A stretch of 64,000 nt of DNA, from assembly GCA_033675265.1 (NCBI GenBank), contig JAUJYZ010000529.1:270213-334212 (forward strand). Reading direction: 5' to 3'. Source of the DNA: Actinostola sp. cb2023 (Eukaryota > Cnidaria > Anthozoa > Actiniaria > Actinostolidae). The translations under genes were made by a program, and so were the position numbers. Below are positions 41,580 through 51,914 of this stretch, piece by piece; within the stretch, counting starts at the first letter, position 1, and the number at the start of each line of letters is the position of its first letter. The notes below the pieces were generated by a model. That model searched no databases and had not been told where the DNA came from. It saw only the letters and a list, made by a program, of their open reading frames with translations.

Positions 41580-42940
41580 CCATTTTTGGCTTCACTGATA
41601 TGTCCGGAAACCTGAGCCAGCTGACCCGGCGTGTATTGAGAAGTAATTGTTGTGTTTCTGTCAACACCCCTTTAAATCTCTTTGCAAACATGATTATTGC
41701 ATATCTGTGATCTGTAGCTCGTTTTGTTTCCTTTCCTCCCAAAGTAAATTCATATATTTCGTTAAAAATAACTTTCTGCTCTTTTGTAATGTGGTTAGGG
41801 AGCTCCTCAAGTATATTTCCAATGTGGTTAGATATATCATGCATAGGCTCACATGCCAGAGCTTCATATGAGTCAATTGAATGGTCTTGAAATGAACTAG
41901 TTGAGCTGCTGTAAAGGAGTGCTAAAGGAGTGCTGGCACTCTTGGACCCCCTTGTAGATGTGTAGCTAACTCTTTCTTTAAATTGGATTTTGATACATCT
42001 GTGTCAGGATATATTTCTCTTGACCTAAGCTCTGAGTATAATTCTTCTTTATTTAGATTTTGGAGAGGCTTTGGTATTTTGAGTAGAGAATTTTGTCTTC
42101 CAGATGGCCCTTTTAGTATCAGTTGCTGCTTGTCTTTAAGTGAAACATGTCGATATCTGAAGACATGGTCAAGCATGTCACTCATCACTGCATGCATTCC
42201 ACACACTGAGCAAAAATAATGCCCTCCTTTCTGTTGTCCTGACTCGAATGCCACAGCAGGTCCATCTCCTTTAAAGAATCGCATGACATCACTGATGGCG
42301 ACCCCAGGGATAATATCAAGATGCTGGGATAGTCCTCTAAGGCATTCACAACGGGTGTCTACATAAGCAAGCTGCTCTGTATCACTGCTCCTGCATCTAC
42401 CTACAATGTAGATTTCAGGTTTCTCCACTTCTGTTTGGATGTCAACCAATACACCTGTACTTTGGAAGTATTCATCATTGGTTAGGTACAATGCAGGATC
42501 ATAGATGCTTGCAACCATAAATACCAAGTGTCCATGATTTGTTACGGTCGAGTGGTCATGCCATAACATTAGGTGTCGTTGCCTTTGCATTCTTTTTAAC
42601 TTTCTCCTCATAACAGTCAGTCCCTCAGTATCATCAAATTCATTAATTGCCTTTAGGCACTCCACAACTCTAAGTCTTGTCATTTCATCATAATATTCAT
42701 CTGGATGTTGTCGTATGAATTTTTTATGCTTCAATAACATCTTCTTTCTAATTTCATCAAGAGGATTTTTTCTCCCTTCAACTGTAAATTCTTGTGTTTG
42801 AATGTTACCATTTTGATCAATCACCATCTTTTTGTATTTTTTTGGAACAATAAGTTCCCCTAAACTATACTCTCCTTTCTGTATTTTCAATTTCAAGGTG
42901 TTTTTCAGCTCTTCGTTGGTTTCTGGGTTGGAAGTGAAAT
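41580..42940 (-). pseudogene. Candidate transposase exon 3 with 11-bp duplication
   Basis: Follows acceptor GTGAG. It holds most of the putative catalytic region (WHDHSTV, GDGPAVAFE, GGHYFCSVCG) and a SAP-like segment (LNKEELYSELRSREI) near its end. The direct repeat AGCACTCCTTT-AGCACTCCTTT (minus strand) at 41913-41934 shifts the frame; removing one copy would restore it. After the break the frame continues to at least 41580. Confidence 0.6.
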
Positions 42941-43096
42941 CTCACCTACAATAAAATCACAACATTATAATTTAAATTAAATTACAATGTATGAATGAAA
43001 ACTTCAAGTTTAATTAATAACTGTCTGTAATGTATGGCATTGTACATTGCAAACAATATTCCAACATTGTGCTGCAGTAAACTGCATGTATATGTT

Positions 43097-43215
43097 GTAG
43101 TTTAAAATGATTCCTTGGTTCAATTTAAATTAAACCAGTTCAATTTAAATTAAACCGGTTCAATTTAAATTAAACCAGTTCAATTCAAATTGAACCAAAG
43201 ATCATTTTGAACTAC
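43097..43215. repeat. Palindromic 20-bp tandem repeat
   Basis: GGTTCAATTTAAATTAAACC occurs three times plus a variant, and the whole block is an inverted repeat (GTAGTTTAAAATGAT...ATCATTTTGAACTAC). It lies in intron 2 of the candidate transposase gene, 28 bp from the exon 2 donor. Confidence 0.85.
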
Positions 43216-43242
43216 AACTATACATGTAGTACATGTACCTAC

Positions 43243-43646
43243 CCCCTAGCCCACGCAATTTCTTTCTTCTTATCTTGTTCTCTTTGTTTGATTCATCATG
43301 CTGCCTCTTGAACCTATGCACATTCACCCCTTCATTCACAAGATACTGCTGTGCTATCTGTCCACCATTTTTTGCAGAATTTCCTGATTTGTTTTTTATG
43401 TCATACTTTCTTGCCAAGTCACTCCAATTGATCTTTACTCCATCTTCATACCCATCTACTTCTTGTTTGAGTTTTTCTTTATCCCAGTTGATGTCTTTGA
43501 TGGTGCCAGTGTGGTCCTTCTTTTTTTGACACTGTGTTGCTTGAACTTTTGCTCTGAGACGTTCCTCTGCTGCTCTTCTGCTTTCAAAAGACATTGCCAG
43601 TCTCTCACGCTGGCGTGCCTTGAAAGACTGTCTATTTCCTAAACAC
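43243..43646 (-). CDS. Candidate transposase exon 2
   Basis: Follows acceptor ACTAG; joins exon 1 in phase 2 to continue as R-CLGNRQSFKARQ. It contains DGVKINWSDLARKYDI, which reads like a helix-turn-helix, then a basic stretch (RRKKLRG). The donor is G|GTAGGT; phase 1 matches exon 3. Confidence 0.6.
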
Positions 43647-43917
43647 CTAGTAAATATTGACATTAATTAATGTTTGAACAATTTTAATTAAACCCTTAAA
43701 ATTCTAGAAATACATTGTATATACATGTGACATGTACATGTATGTACAATGTATATAAAAGTGAGACCTAATTCAATTTATATACATTTGTACAGTATGT
43801 GACTGTATTTTTTGTTTTATAATATATAGAATATTCAACCACCATCCCCCTTGTCCAAGCTTGTCCACCCACCCACCTCCATTGTAAAATTTGTCATATT
43901 TATTTAATAGTACTTAC

Positions 43918-44693
43918 CTAACAAGAGACGTTTCCTTCCATTTTGCTTCTGTGTTTTTCTTAGCTTCTGTTAGTATATTTCTCCTGACATTTTTTGTCTC
44001 ACATTTTGTTGGCTTCATTTTTAGGTTGGTTTCAGGGACCTTTGTAAGAGCCTCTGCAAATGTAACTCCACCAGATACACTCTTGAAAACATGGTTGATG
44101 GATTCATATAAACTTTGTGCAGTTTGCTTGACGGCTGTCTTGCTTGGCAACTGGTTCTGTTTGGTTAAGTCTTCTCCCAAAGTCCGAGCAATAACAAAGG
44201 GATTTTCCTTTTCTTTAGCTTTCAACCGTAGAGACCTCACAGGAAATAAGGACTGGGTTTTGCTGAAGGTTTGGTGACAGCCTTTGCAATCGAACAGTGT
44301 GTGTTCCCGCTTTTTGGCATCGGAGAGTTGGATCCAGTTGTCTACTGAAAACTGCTTTAAGAATTGTTCTTTGTCTTGTCTTTTCCGCGGACTCCAATTG
44401 TTTATTGCTGCTTGCAGAGCATTGAACTTCTTATTGAAGTCTTCAACCAAGAAGTCATCTCTTCGACTCTGAAATATTTCTCTGAACGTTGTGTAATGCA
44501 GTTGTTGAACTCGCGCGCAAAATTTAGCTTTTCCTTCATGTTCTTCTCGTTTTAACTGCCTCGATTGTTTTGCAGCAAAGAGAGCAGCAACTTTTCCAAA
44601 GCCGCAGGTCTTTGGATTTAGAAATGTGCGACACATCAAGAGTATACTAGAAATATATACTTTAAGCTTCACTTGTATGTACGGAACTCGCAT
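43918..44693 (-). CDS. Candidate transposase exon 1
   Basis: An open frame of about 258 codons ending at a TTAG|GTAAGT donor. Translation may begin at the internal Met before CRTFLNPKTCGFGK (about 44638). Basic, with FDCKGCHQTF as a possible zinc ligand set. Similar composition throughout; no named domain. Confidence 0.6.
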
Positions 44694-45664
44694 TCAATTG
44701 ATAATTTTGCGCCAAAATGTATGTTACGTACACAGGAAATCGTTGTAATTCTATATACCTATCAGATAATAATGACTGTCCGACTAAAAGCACTGTCAAA
44801 TAAGTATTGCAAAACGACAAAGAACTTTGCATAAATACTGTTTATTTACTGTTTCGTATCGACTTATCTTATTGTTCACATGATACAAATGGCTCAATAA
44901 CCGGTATATTGCAGAGATTGAGTTTATCTTTCTGTACATTGTAATCATGAAGCTATTATCTAAAATGTAACTATAAGAAAGTTGATGATTATACCCTCTG
45001 ATCGAGCAAAACAGCTTCACTTCGTCCGCCATCTTCTTTCCTCGGCAACCCTGCTTCTGATTGGTTAATCTGCCCTTGTACAACTTACCGCTGAGTTAAT
45101 TATGCGTACAGCGGGCTTACGGTTTGTAGTTTGGCAATCCGTTCGATGTTACGATATAAAGCATGTACTTGGGCCTCGGACTACGGCATTTTTTGCAGTT
45201 CTGTTCTTATACTCCAATTGAAAATGTTCTATAGAGACCAATCTAGCTCGTGCCAATTAGAAATCTTGCAAAATTTGTGGTTTTGACTCTATTTTTGAGG
45301 GATAATTTACGGACATAATGAAAATGTCAATAACGAAATGTATCAGTCATTCTAATTATTTCTTTACTTAATTATTCCTAGTTTTCTAATTGCAGCGACA
45401 ATAACCAGTATACAGACTAAGTGATAAACTAAATTCGTATTGTAATGTAAGTAATTTTCCGATACTCCCGAAGCATTAAAGAGGACCATGTTTTTCAAAG
45501 CTATTTTGGCTCAAATAACACTCACGTGACAGGTCAAAGGTCACATTTTCAGCGGGGAATGAAGAGGAGGGGTATCCCTGACTCACTCCTAAGTTTCAAT
45601 ATATTTCATCTCTTAGTTTCTTTTTTATGATTTTTTTAATCGATTTTAGTCAATTTTGTTGCTG

Positions 45665-45688
45665 GACCCGTGCCTTAAGTCCCCTGAG
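45665..45688 (-). repeat. Nested transposon, right inverted repeat
   Basis: Exact complement of 35573-35596. The region from the start of the transposase gene to here (44694-45664) is non-coding and presumably holds its promoter. Confidence 0.85.
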
Positions 45689-45734
45689 TGTTTCTAAATA
45701 AGGATCATTTGAATAAGTCTTCCATAGAGACAAC

Positions 45735-46067
45735 ATGAGTCAACTACTATGTCAAAATTTTGGTTATTTGCATCATTTAGCACATTGTCCTCCCCATCAA
45801 AGAGATTTATTACTGGCCTCCGCTAGTCCAGAACAGGTTCACGTCATTTGTGAAGTGTGTTTGAATTTGTGTATGGGCACTCTTCCGGTTACGGTTGGAC
45901 AAAAAGAAAGACTTAAACCACATGTGGATGTCATACGAGAATTAGCGGACTCCTCAATTCCTTTCAAAACCAAGAAACGAACTCTAGCTCAACACGGTGG
46001 GGGGTTTGTGTCCGATGTCATGTCACCGCTGATGTCAGCTTTGAGCCTGTTTTTTTGTTATAAATAA
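45735..46067 (+). CDS. Small protein resembling Polinton/adintovirus minor virion protein
   Basis: 110 codons from ATG. The N-terminal half has two Cys/His-rich turns (HHLAHCPPH, CEVCLNLCMG). The C-terminal half has a basic stretch followed by QHGGGF and a hydrophobic end. A basic segment followed by GG and a hydrophobic tail is the form of adenovirus pX-like and adintovirus small proteins cut by an adenain-type protease; the family is recalled, not searched. It lies 49 bp to the right of the nested transposon, so its promoter may have been separated from it. Confidence 0.5.
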   Translation: MSQLLCQNFGYLHHLAHCPPHQRDLLLASASPEQVHVICEVCLNLCMGTLPVTVGQKERLKPHVDVIRELADSSIPFKTKKRTLAQHGGGFVSDVMSPLMSALSLFFCYK

Positions 46068-46110
46068 CGTCATCTTGAAAGAAAACCTTCATTTTACCTT
46101 GACTACCTGA

Positions 46111-46919
46111 GGAAGCAACAGGAAGAGATCAAGAATCGATTCTACTAGCTCTGAAGAAAGTTCAGTTTATTCTGAAAAGAGTTCCTCGGAATTGGACATT
46201 TTTGACGATGATGATATTGAAGAAGTTATGCAGGATCTCTCCCAGAGTACTATCCCGAAAGATAAGGCTCTAGCTTTTCTTCACAGTCTTGCTGCTTCAA
46301 AAAGTATTTTATACTGGAATTCTCATGGTGAGATGACTTATCATCAACGAAGAATTCCCCTGGCCAATATAGTAGAACTCATTGAATATGCCATGTTACC
46401 TTACAACCTCGATGTCAGAACCCCGAGAGGACTCAAAACATTCACGAACGGGTTATCGGAAGTCGGAATTGACAAAACACTTATACGAAACAAGCGCTTG
46501 CTGGCGGATCTGGTTGCTAGGCAACCCGAAGAAGAGGATACTGACGATGAGAGTGAGAGTGGAGAAGAAGAAACGGATGAATCTGAGGCAGAAAGCACAT
46601 CAACAGAATCTGACAGTGGCAAGTCGGAAAGTTCAGAATCGGATGATGAACCTAGGGAGTGTCACGTGTGTCGTGACTTCAAACCGTTCTACACAATACC
46701 TATAGTACAATGTCCTAAATGTCTGTGGCGAGAAGGCTACTACTGCCGTCAGAATCAACATGTCGAGTGCGATGTGTGCGCGCATGTGTTCCCAGTGGAT
46801 GTCAAAACCACAAAAACAACCTTTTCCGTTGTAGAGACTGCGATGCTGTTCATGAACTGTCGTTAAAATTCAATAAACTGAAACTCATTGACGGGGATCA
46901 AGAATCTGAAGAAGATTAA
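46111..46919 (+). pseudogene. Acidic and cysteine-rich ORF of the Polinton-like element
   Basis: An open frame runs from about 46111, with no ATG until 46228. Parts: Ser-rich start; a globular segment (ILYWNSHGEMTY, RGLKTFTNGLSEVGI) of a kind I associate with Polinton-like small ORFs; a long Glu/Asp/Ser-rich linker; then CHVC, CPKC, CDVC pairs. Near 46815 the frame changes, and a fourth pair (CRDC) with a charged C-terminus continues to 46919. The four CxxC pairs suggest two zinc ribbons. Broken start and internal shift indicate decay or sequence error. Confidence 0.5.
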
Positions 46920-47245
46920 TCCTGTTGAATTTTGCAAACCCCAAATAAAACTTTCTAAATCAATTTGAGTGGTGGTGTGATTTTATAATTATTTAAAGAA
47001 ATGTTGTGATTTTATAATTGCCTAGTTGTAAATAAATCACATTTTTTAAAAAGACTCACGTGTTTGACTCTGGTGTCAGTTAATTGTCAGTTAGTTATTA
47101 TTGTTCTGATACACAGACAAATTTACATATGGTCACCTGTTGATACAACAATAGATCACTTATCTAGGGTACCTTTTCATTGTTTAAATTAATCTTTGTA
47201 CAACTTTAAAGAAGGATATGATCGACATAAAAACATTAGGTTGAA

Positions 47246-48022
47246 GATGTAGTGACACCTCCTCGACGTTCAGAACGATTAAGAGCCGTGATTAAATCAA
47301 TACCTAACTGGCAGAAGTATTAAGAATAATGTAAAACCATGTAAAACAAATAAAATTGTTTTAAAACCCAGTGTTTACGTTGTCTTGCATCAGCGCTATT
47401 CAAATTTTAATCAATAAAATGAGAGGTGCTTGACTGATACAATAGTTACATGTTGAAAACACTACCGGAGTAAAACTTTCACTTACCCAAACAAATAGGG
47501 TGGTTGGTGGGCCACTTCTTTCGGAAGTTTTCTAAATTGTACCAAATTAGTATTCATATTCAAAGCGGGTTTACAAACCACTATAAAACAATAAAAGATC
47601 AACAGAGCGGAATAAGACCTTCGATGACGTCACTTGTTTACATGCGTAACGAACTCCAGCCGGCCGGAACAAATGCTTCGGGAAATATATTATTTTAGTC
47701 ATATTTGATCTTTTATTGTCCCTTTTAACTTTATAACTCAAGTTGGATATATAAAACATAAAAAATAATTGATGATGTCACCATACCCCACGGCATACCC
47801 AACCATACCCCACGTAAGGTGGCGCATACCCCACCATACCCCAATATACCCCACTAAGGCTCCGTACCGGCATGACGTCACCTCCTAGGGGAATTGTACC
47901 GGTAGCACCGGTGTGCACCGTATGGAGAACCTGGTAGCACCGGTGTGCACCGATATGACACCACCTCTTAGGGGATTTGCACCGGTGTGCACCTGATTTA
48001 GAACTCTTACTTTCCTACTACT
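47246..48022. repeat. Right terminal inverted repeat (777 bp)
   Basis: Inverted copy of 32984-33760. It includes a duplicated fragment of the 3' end of the ATPase ORF (47246-47322). It ends in CCTACTACT, the complement of AGTAGTAGG. Confidence 0.9.
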
Positions 48023-48158
48023 ACCGTAGGTTTCCCACTTATACGAAAACGACTCTATTGGATGAGATGCATCTGCAAGCTTTTTGATTGGTTCAGAAAG
48101 GAAGCCATTTGAGTGTCACGGTACCGTAGGTTTCCCACTCATACGAAAACGACTCTAT
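48023..48158. mobile_element. Right part of the host MITE, including target duplication ACCGTA
   Basis: ACCGTA at 48023-48028 is the right target duplication. It is followed by a full 100-bp unit (48023-48122) and a partial one ending ACGACTCTAT at 48158. With the left part, this gives at least three 100-bp units in the uninterrupted MITE. Confidence 0.78.
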
Positions 48159-49421
48159 ACCACACAAGTGAATAGTACTTTTCGCGCGCTCTGATTGGCT
48201 ACTTAAGAGTGATTTTCTAGAAAAATCAAACATCAGCTGGCCACTTGAAAAAATAGATTTCTCTGAAACTTTGCATACAAGTAAGTATTCCTGCCCTGAT
48301 TACAAAAATATACTTGTAAGGCGTCAGCACCTTTGGTTTCCATGGCAACGGCCCAATGTTAATTTAGAGTGATTTTCAGCCTCTCAAAAGTCAAAATTTA
48401 TCCATCTTTGAACACGTGCTGAAATTTCTCTGTAGCTCTTTCATGAACAACAATCATGTCATGTGAAAGAACCATCCTTAGTCTTTTCCGTTCACGGGTA
48501 ATTTTGGATTCCGTTGCTATAGCAACCGTGCACACGCATCGCGGGCGCAACATACTTTTATATTTTTAAAAATGGCTTATTTTGGCCTATGTTCTGGCTT
48601 CGATAACTCTGATGGTAACGCTCAGATTCTAAAGCTGCCAATCACATTTACATACTTTATCCAACTGCTATTGCAAAAAGCTTTCAAATTTTTGGGGTCT
48701 AAAATAACGGTCTTCTGACATCCACTGAAACACATCGTGGTGAAGCAAATCCTTCAAAATAGCAAAAATCACGGAAAGTAAACCATCTGAAAAGTAAACT
48801 TCTGATGTCGTCTAAAAACTAAATAATCAATGATAACCGAATATAACACCTACAATTTAAGTTAGCTTTCTAATATCTGAAGTAAATATTATATGAAGCC
48901 GATTAATTTGCATAATTATTTATAACTTTTTGCACGATTTAAATTAAGATTGCTAAAAATTATTCAACTTTTGATTGATCGTCAAACTTCGCTCACTGCA
49001 TCTTTTGAAATTGTGTATTCATAAACTAGCTATTATGCCGGGCATTTCAAACCATAGCTTTAATAAATGATTCATGTGGTTTCGCTATGAGCGCTTTATA
49101 AATATTTATTATTATTATTATTATTATGGCAACCTGATTTTACATGTAAATAAGAATGTGCTTGTTATTTCTTTTAAAAACACGATTTAATTTTAGACTT
49201 AACATTCAGCATTAAAGTATTTATTTAATCTTAAATTATAAAAAGGCGTAAGGCATTCAAAAGAATAGAAGTGTTTTTGTGCCACCTTATTATTTTTGTT
49301 TGCATGGTACTGAACATAGTCAAGTTACTTACGCCAGTGAACTTGGACAACAGTCAACCCCTGCCTTTTCACTTGATCATCAACGCTAGTTCGATCGGAC
49401 TGTAATATATATGCATCTGCA

Positions 49422-49648
49422 ATTGTTGACGTTATTCAGACTTGCAAGAGCAATTATTTATAAATGTTTTATGTGCCTCGATATATGGAGCCTTTTGTTT
49501 TCCAGTAAAAGATGATGATGGTATATCAAACTCATCACATAAGCGTTTTATCAGGCAAATTCCCATTGAATTGAACCTTTCGTTTTTTTGATCATTCACA
49601 TAAGTTATATAGCTAATTGCAAAATCGTTGTCGGGTTGAAAATCATGA
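49422..49648 (-). pseudogene. Coding fragment of unknown family inside the foldback element
   Basis: An open minus-strand stretch of about 70 codons without its own start: DFAISYITYVNDQKNERF, ICLIKRLCDEFDIP, GKQKAPYIEAHKTF, ending CSCKSE and a stop. Sensible amino-acid composition and no stops suggest a real exon remnant. It lies head-to-head with the helicase exon about 440 bp away. No function assigned. Confidence 0.4.
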
Positions 49649-50084
49649 AAGCTATGACCACAAGGAATTCTGGGAAATTAAAACTCTCAAATAATTCACA
49701 CCGTCAAACGATCGACCTTTCTATCCAGACTTGTAGGATCTTAGTTAAATAGCTCATATATCTTCAAAACTACGAGAACATTGAATATATCTGCATGTAA
49801 TGCAGGTCATGAACTGATTTCCCATCCATCCTTGCGGTCTCAGCTTCAGTATGATTTGATGATTTTCAACCCGACAATGATTATGCAATTAGCTATGATA
49901 CAGCTATTTCAAAAAAGGTTGGTGAAGGTTTTGTTGCATCTTGCATGTTGCATACCATCTTGCCCGTCCGCTGGAGATCGGGAAATACTGATTGGCTAAA
50001 AAGTGACGTGTCTGTCAACGCGTACGGGTGTCAAACAACACTTATAAAATTATTATTCAATAATCTTCACGATTACCAGAAAAG

Positions 50085-50468
50085 ATGGCGGCGAAAGGGG
50101 AAGACGAAGACGCGTGTATTGAAAAAGCCTTAGAATTTTTAAAGAATTCTAACAGAGATTTCACTTTAAAACAAGAGCAAAGGCAGGCTGTCGAAGATTT
50201 GCTTCGAGGAGCAGATGTTTTGGCAATTTTGCCCACGGGCTTTGGTAAAAGCATTATATTTATAGTCTTTCTACTGGCAAGAAAGTACTTGGAACAGCAA
50301 CAGGACGATACACATCCATGCACAGTCGTTGTGATTTCTCCCTTGAAGAGTATAATAATTGAACAGATTGCAGAGATACAATCTATGAACTGTTCTGCAG
50401 TTGAACTCTCAGCAGCGAAAATATCGATGGGATTATCAGTTCTCCTCCAGAGTTCATATACTCGATAG
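50085..50468 (+). pseudogene. RecQ-like DNA helicase, N-terminal fragment
   Basis: Begins AAGATGGCGGCG. Residues 26-41 form a Q-motif-like segment (FTLKQEQRQAVEDLL). LPTGFGKS at 49-56 is the Walker A motif of superfamily 2, and VVVISPLKS at 81-89 is motif Ia. The frame then drifts: SAEKAIEQPF in the next frame (about 50465-50500) is a typical continuation, so a frameshift lies near 50435-50460. Helicase motifs II-VI are absent. This is a captured 5' piece of a helicase gene. Confidence 0.65.
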
Positions 50469-50599
50469 CGCTGAGAAAGCAATCGAGCAGCCTTTCAATT
50501 CGTTTTAAAAACACGCTGTAAGCCAAAGGTCAAATCGTATGATTGGTTATTTTAATTGGATTAGCAATTAAAGGGGCGGTATTCAAAAACCCATAGTCT

Positions 50600-50725
50600 T
50601 CGGGCAGGTGGTGTTTCCTCCTCCTCCTCCCCAATCCCCTCTCCCTTCCCCTTCTCCTCCCCAACCCCCTCTCCTCCTTATTTTTTCCCCCTCCCCCTCC
50701 CCCTTCCCAATCCCCTTCCAGACCG
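50600..50725. repeat. Polypyrimidine tract
   Basis: TTTCCTCCTCCTCCTCCCC and further C/T runs over about 125 bp in the centre of the foldback element; the complement is G-rich. Confidence 0.85.
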
Positions 50726-51914
50726 CCGAGCTACGCAGGCTATCCCACCTATAATCCCACCTATGTTATGCTCTAACATCATTCCATATGAGTGAGGCAG
50801 CTAATTGGTTTGCCCACTCTCATCGGCTAAGTGTAGAAGCAATATGAACGTTGTTTACCAAACAAAAATAATAAGGTGGCACAAAACACTTCTATTCTTT
50901 TGAATGCCATAACGCCATTTTTATAATTTAAGATTAATACTTTAATGCCAAATGTTAAGTCTAATATAAAATCGTGCTTTTTAAAAGAAACGCATTCTTA
51001 TTTGCTTGTACATGTAAAATCAGGTTGCCATAGAAACCAGATGAATTATTTATTAAAGCTATGGGTTTGAAATGCCCGGCATAATAGTCCATGGATACAC
51101 AATTTCATAACTTGCAGTGAGCTAAGTCAAAAAGTTGAATAATTTCGAGCAATTTTAATTTATTAAATCGTGCAAAAAGTTACGGATTAATTATGCAAAT
51201 TAATCGGCTTCATATAATATTTATTTCAGATATTAGAAAGCTAACTTAAATTGTAGGTGTTATATTAGAATATCATTGATTATTTAGTTTTTAGAAGACA
51301 TCAGAAGTTTACTTTTCAGATGGTTTACTTTCCGTGATTTTTGCTATTTTGAAGGATTTGCTTCACCACGATGTGTTTCAGTGGATGTCAGAAGACCGTT
51401 ATTTTAGACCCCAAAAATTTGAAAGCTTTTTTGCAATAGCAGTTGGATAAAGTATGTAAATGTGATTGGCAGCTTTAGAATCTGAGCGTTACCATCAGAG
51501 TTATCGAAGCCAGAACATAGGCCAAAATAAGCCATTTTTTAAAATATAAAAGTATGTTGCGCCCGCGATGCGTGTGCACGGTTGCTATAGCAACGGAATC
51601 CAAAATTACTCGTGAACGGAAAAGACTAAGGATGGTTCTTTCACATGATATGATTGTTGTTCATTAAGGAGCTACAGAGAAATTTCAGCACGTGTTTAAA
51701 GATGGATAAATTTTGACTTTTGAGAGGCTGAAAATCACTCTAAATTAACATTTGGCCGTTGCCATGGAAACCAAAGATGCTGACGCCTTACAAGTATATT
51801 TTTTGTAATCAGGGCAGGAATACTTACTTGTATGCAAAGTTTCAGAGAAATCTATTTTTTCAAGTGGCCAAATATTTGTCAAAATGTTTGATATTTACAG
51901 ACATTCACTCTTAA

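Larger units (their letters stand above)
36941..44693 (-). pseudogene. Candidate transposase gene of the nested transposon (multi-exon, frameshifted)
   Basis: Minus-strand exons: 44693-43918, 43646-43243, 42940-about 41580, and about 38450-36941. The first two introns have GTAAGT/CTAG and GTAGGT/GTGAG borders with matching phases. Exon 1 is basic and has FDCKGCHQTF. Exon 3 has WHDHSTV, then GDGPAVAFE followed by CSVCG and H-x3-H, a zinc-binding cluster next to an acidic residue. Exon 4 has NAENEERVFNAIKG and GEGVWW. The D...D...E order with a Cys/His insert suggests an RNase-H-fold transposase, by inference only. I recall similar proteins as an unnamed, abundant cnidarian family. Two breaks are visible: an 11-bp tandem duplication at 41913-41934, and a frame change near 38316-38325. 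The region 38.5-41.6 kb was not resolved. Confidence 0.6.
35575..45686. mobile_element. Nested DNA transposon, 10.1 kb, with 24-bp inverted repeats
   Basis: CTCAGGGGACTTAAGGCACG (35573 onward, 24 bp) reappears as its exact complement at 45665-45688. Flanks AGTGCT (35569-35574) and AGTGTT (45687-45692) look like a 6-bp target duplication with one change. Between them lies one multi-exon gene on the minus strand. The superfamily is not certain: ends beginning CAGGGG fit several DDE groups. It splits the Polinton-like element between the ATPase and the right-hand ORFs. Confidence 0.75.
32984..48022. mobile_element. Polinton/Maverick-like element, 15,039 bp, with a nested transposon
   Basis: It has 777-bp terminal inverted repeats (32984-33760 and 47246-48022) starting 5'-AGTAGTAGG, flanked by ACCGTA on both sides. 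AGT ends, long inverted repeats and 6-bp target duplications are the known signature of Polintons, made by a retroviral-type integrase. Genes: packaging ATPase on the minus strand at the left, two small virion-type ORFs on the plus strand at the right. A 10.1-kb foreign transposon occupies the centre; without it the element is about 4.9 kb. No protein-primed DNA polymerase, integrase, protease or capsid gene is recognisable, so it looks like a reduced, non-autonomous derivative. All three ORF regions have frame problems. Confidence 0.85.
48203..51914. mobile_element. Large foldback element (3.7 kb) carrying gene fragments
   Basis: Arms of about 1.1 kb: 48203-49309 and 50856-51914 are inverted copies (for example GGCCACTTGAAAAAATAGAT and its complement, and GGTGCCACCTTATTATTTTT at the inner edge). 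Arms differ by scattered substitutions and indels. The 1.5-kb centre holds a RecQ-like helicase first exon on the plus strand and another coding fragment on the minus strand. The left arm has a TTTATTATTATTATT tail-like run at 49098-49126. No transposase. Confidence 0.85.

Noticed and set aside
44284..44555. Plus-strand ORFs opposite transposase exon 1
   Set aside because: Antisense shadows; the minus strand has phase-compatible exons.
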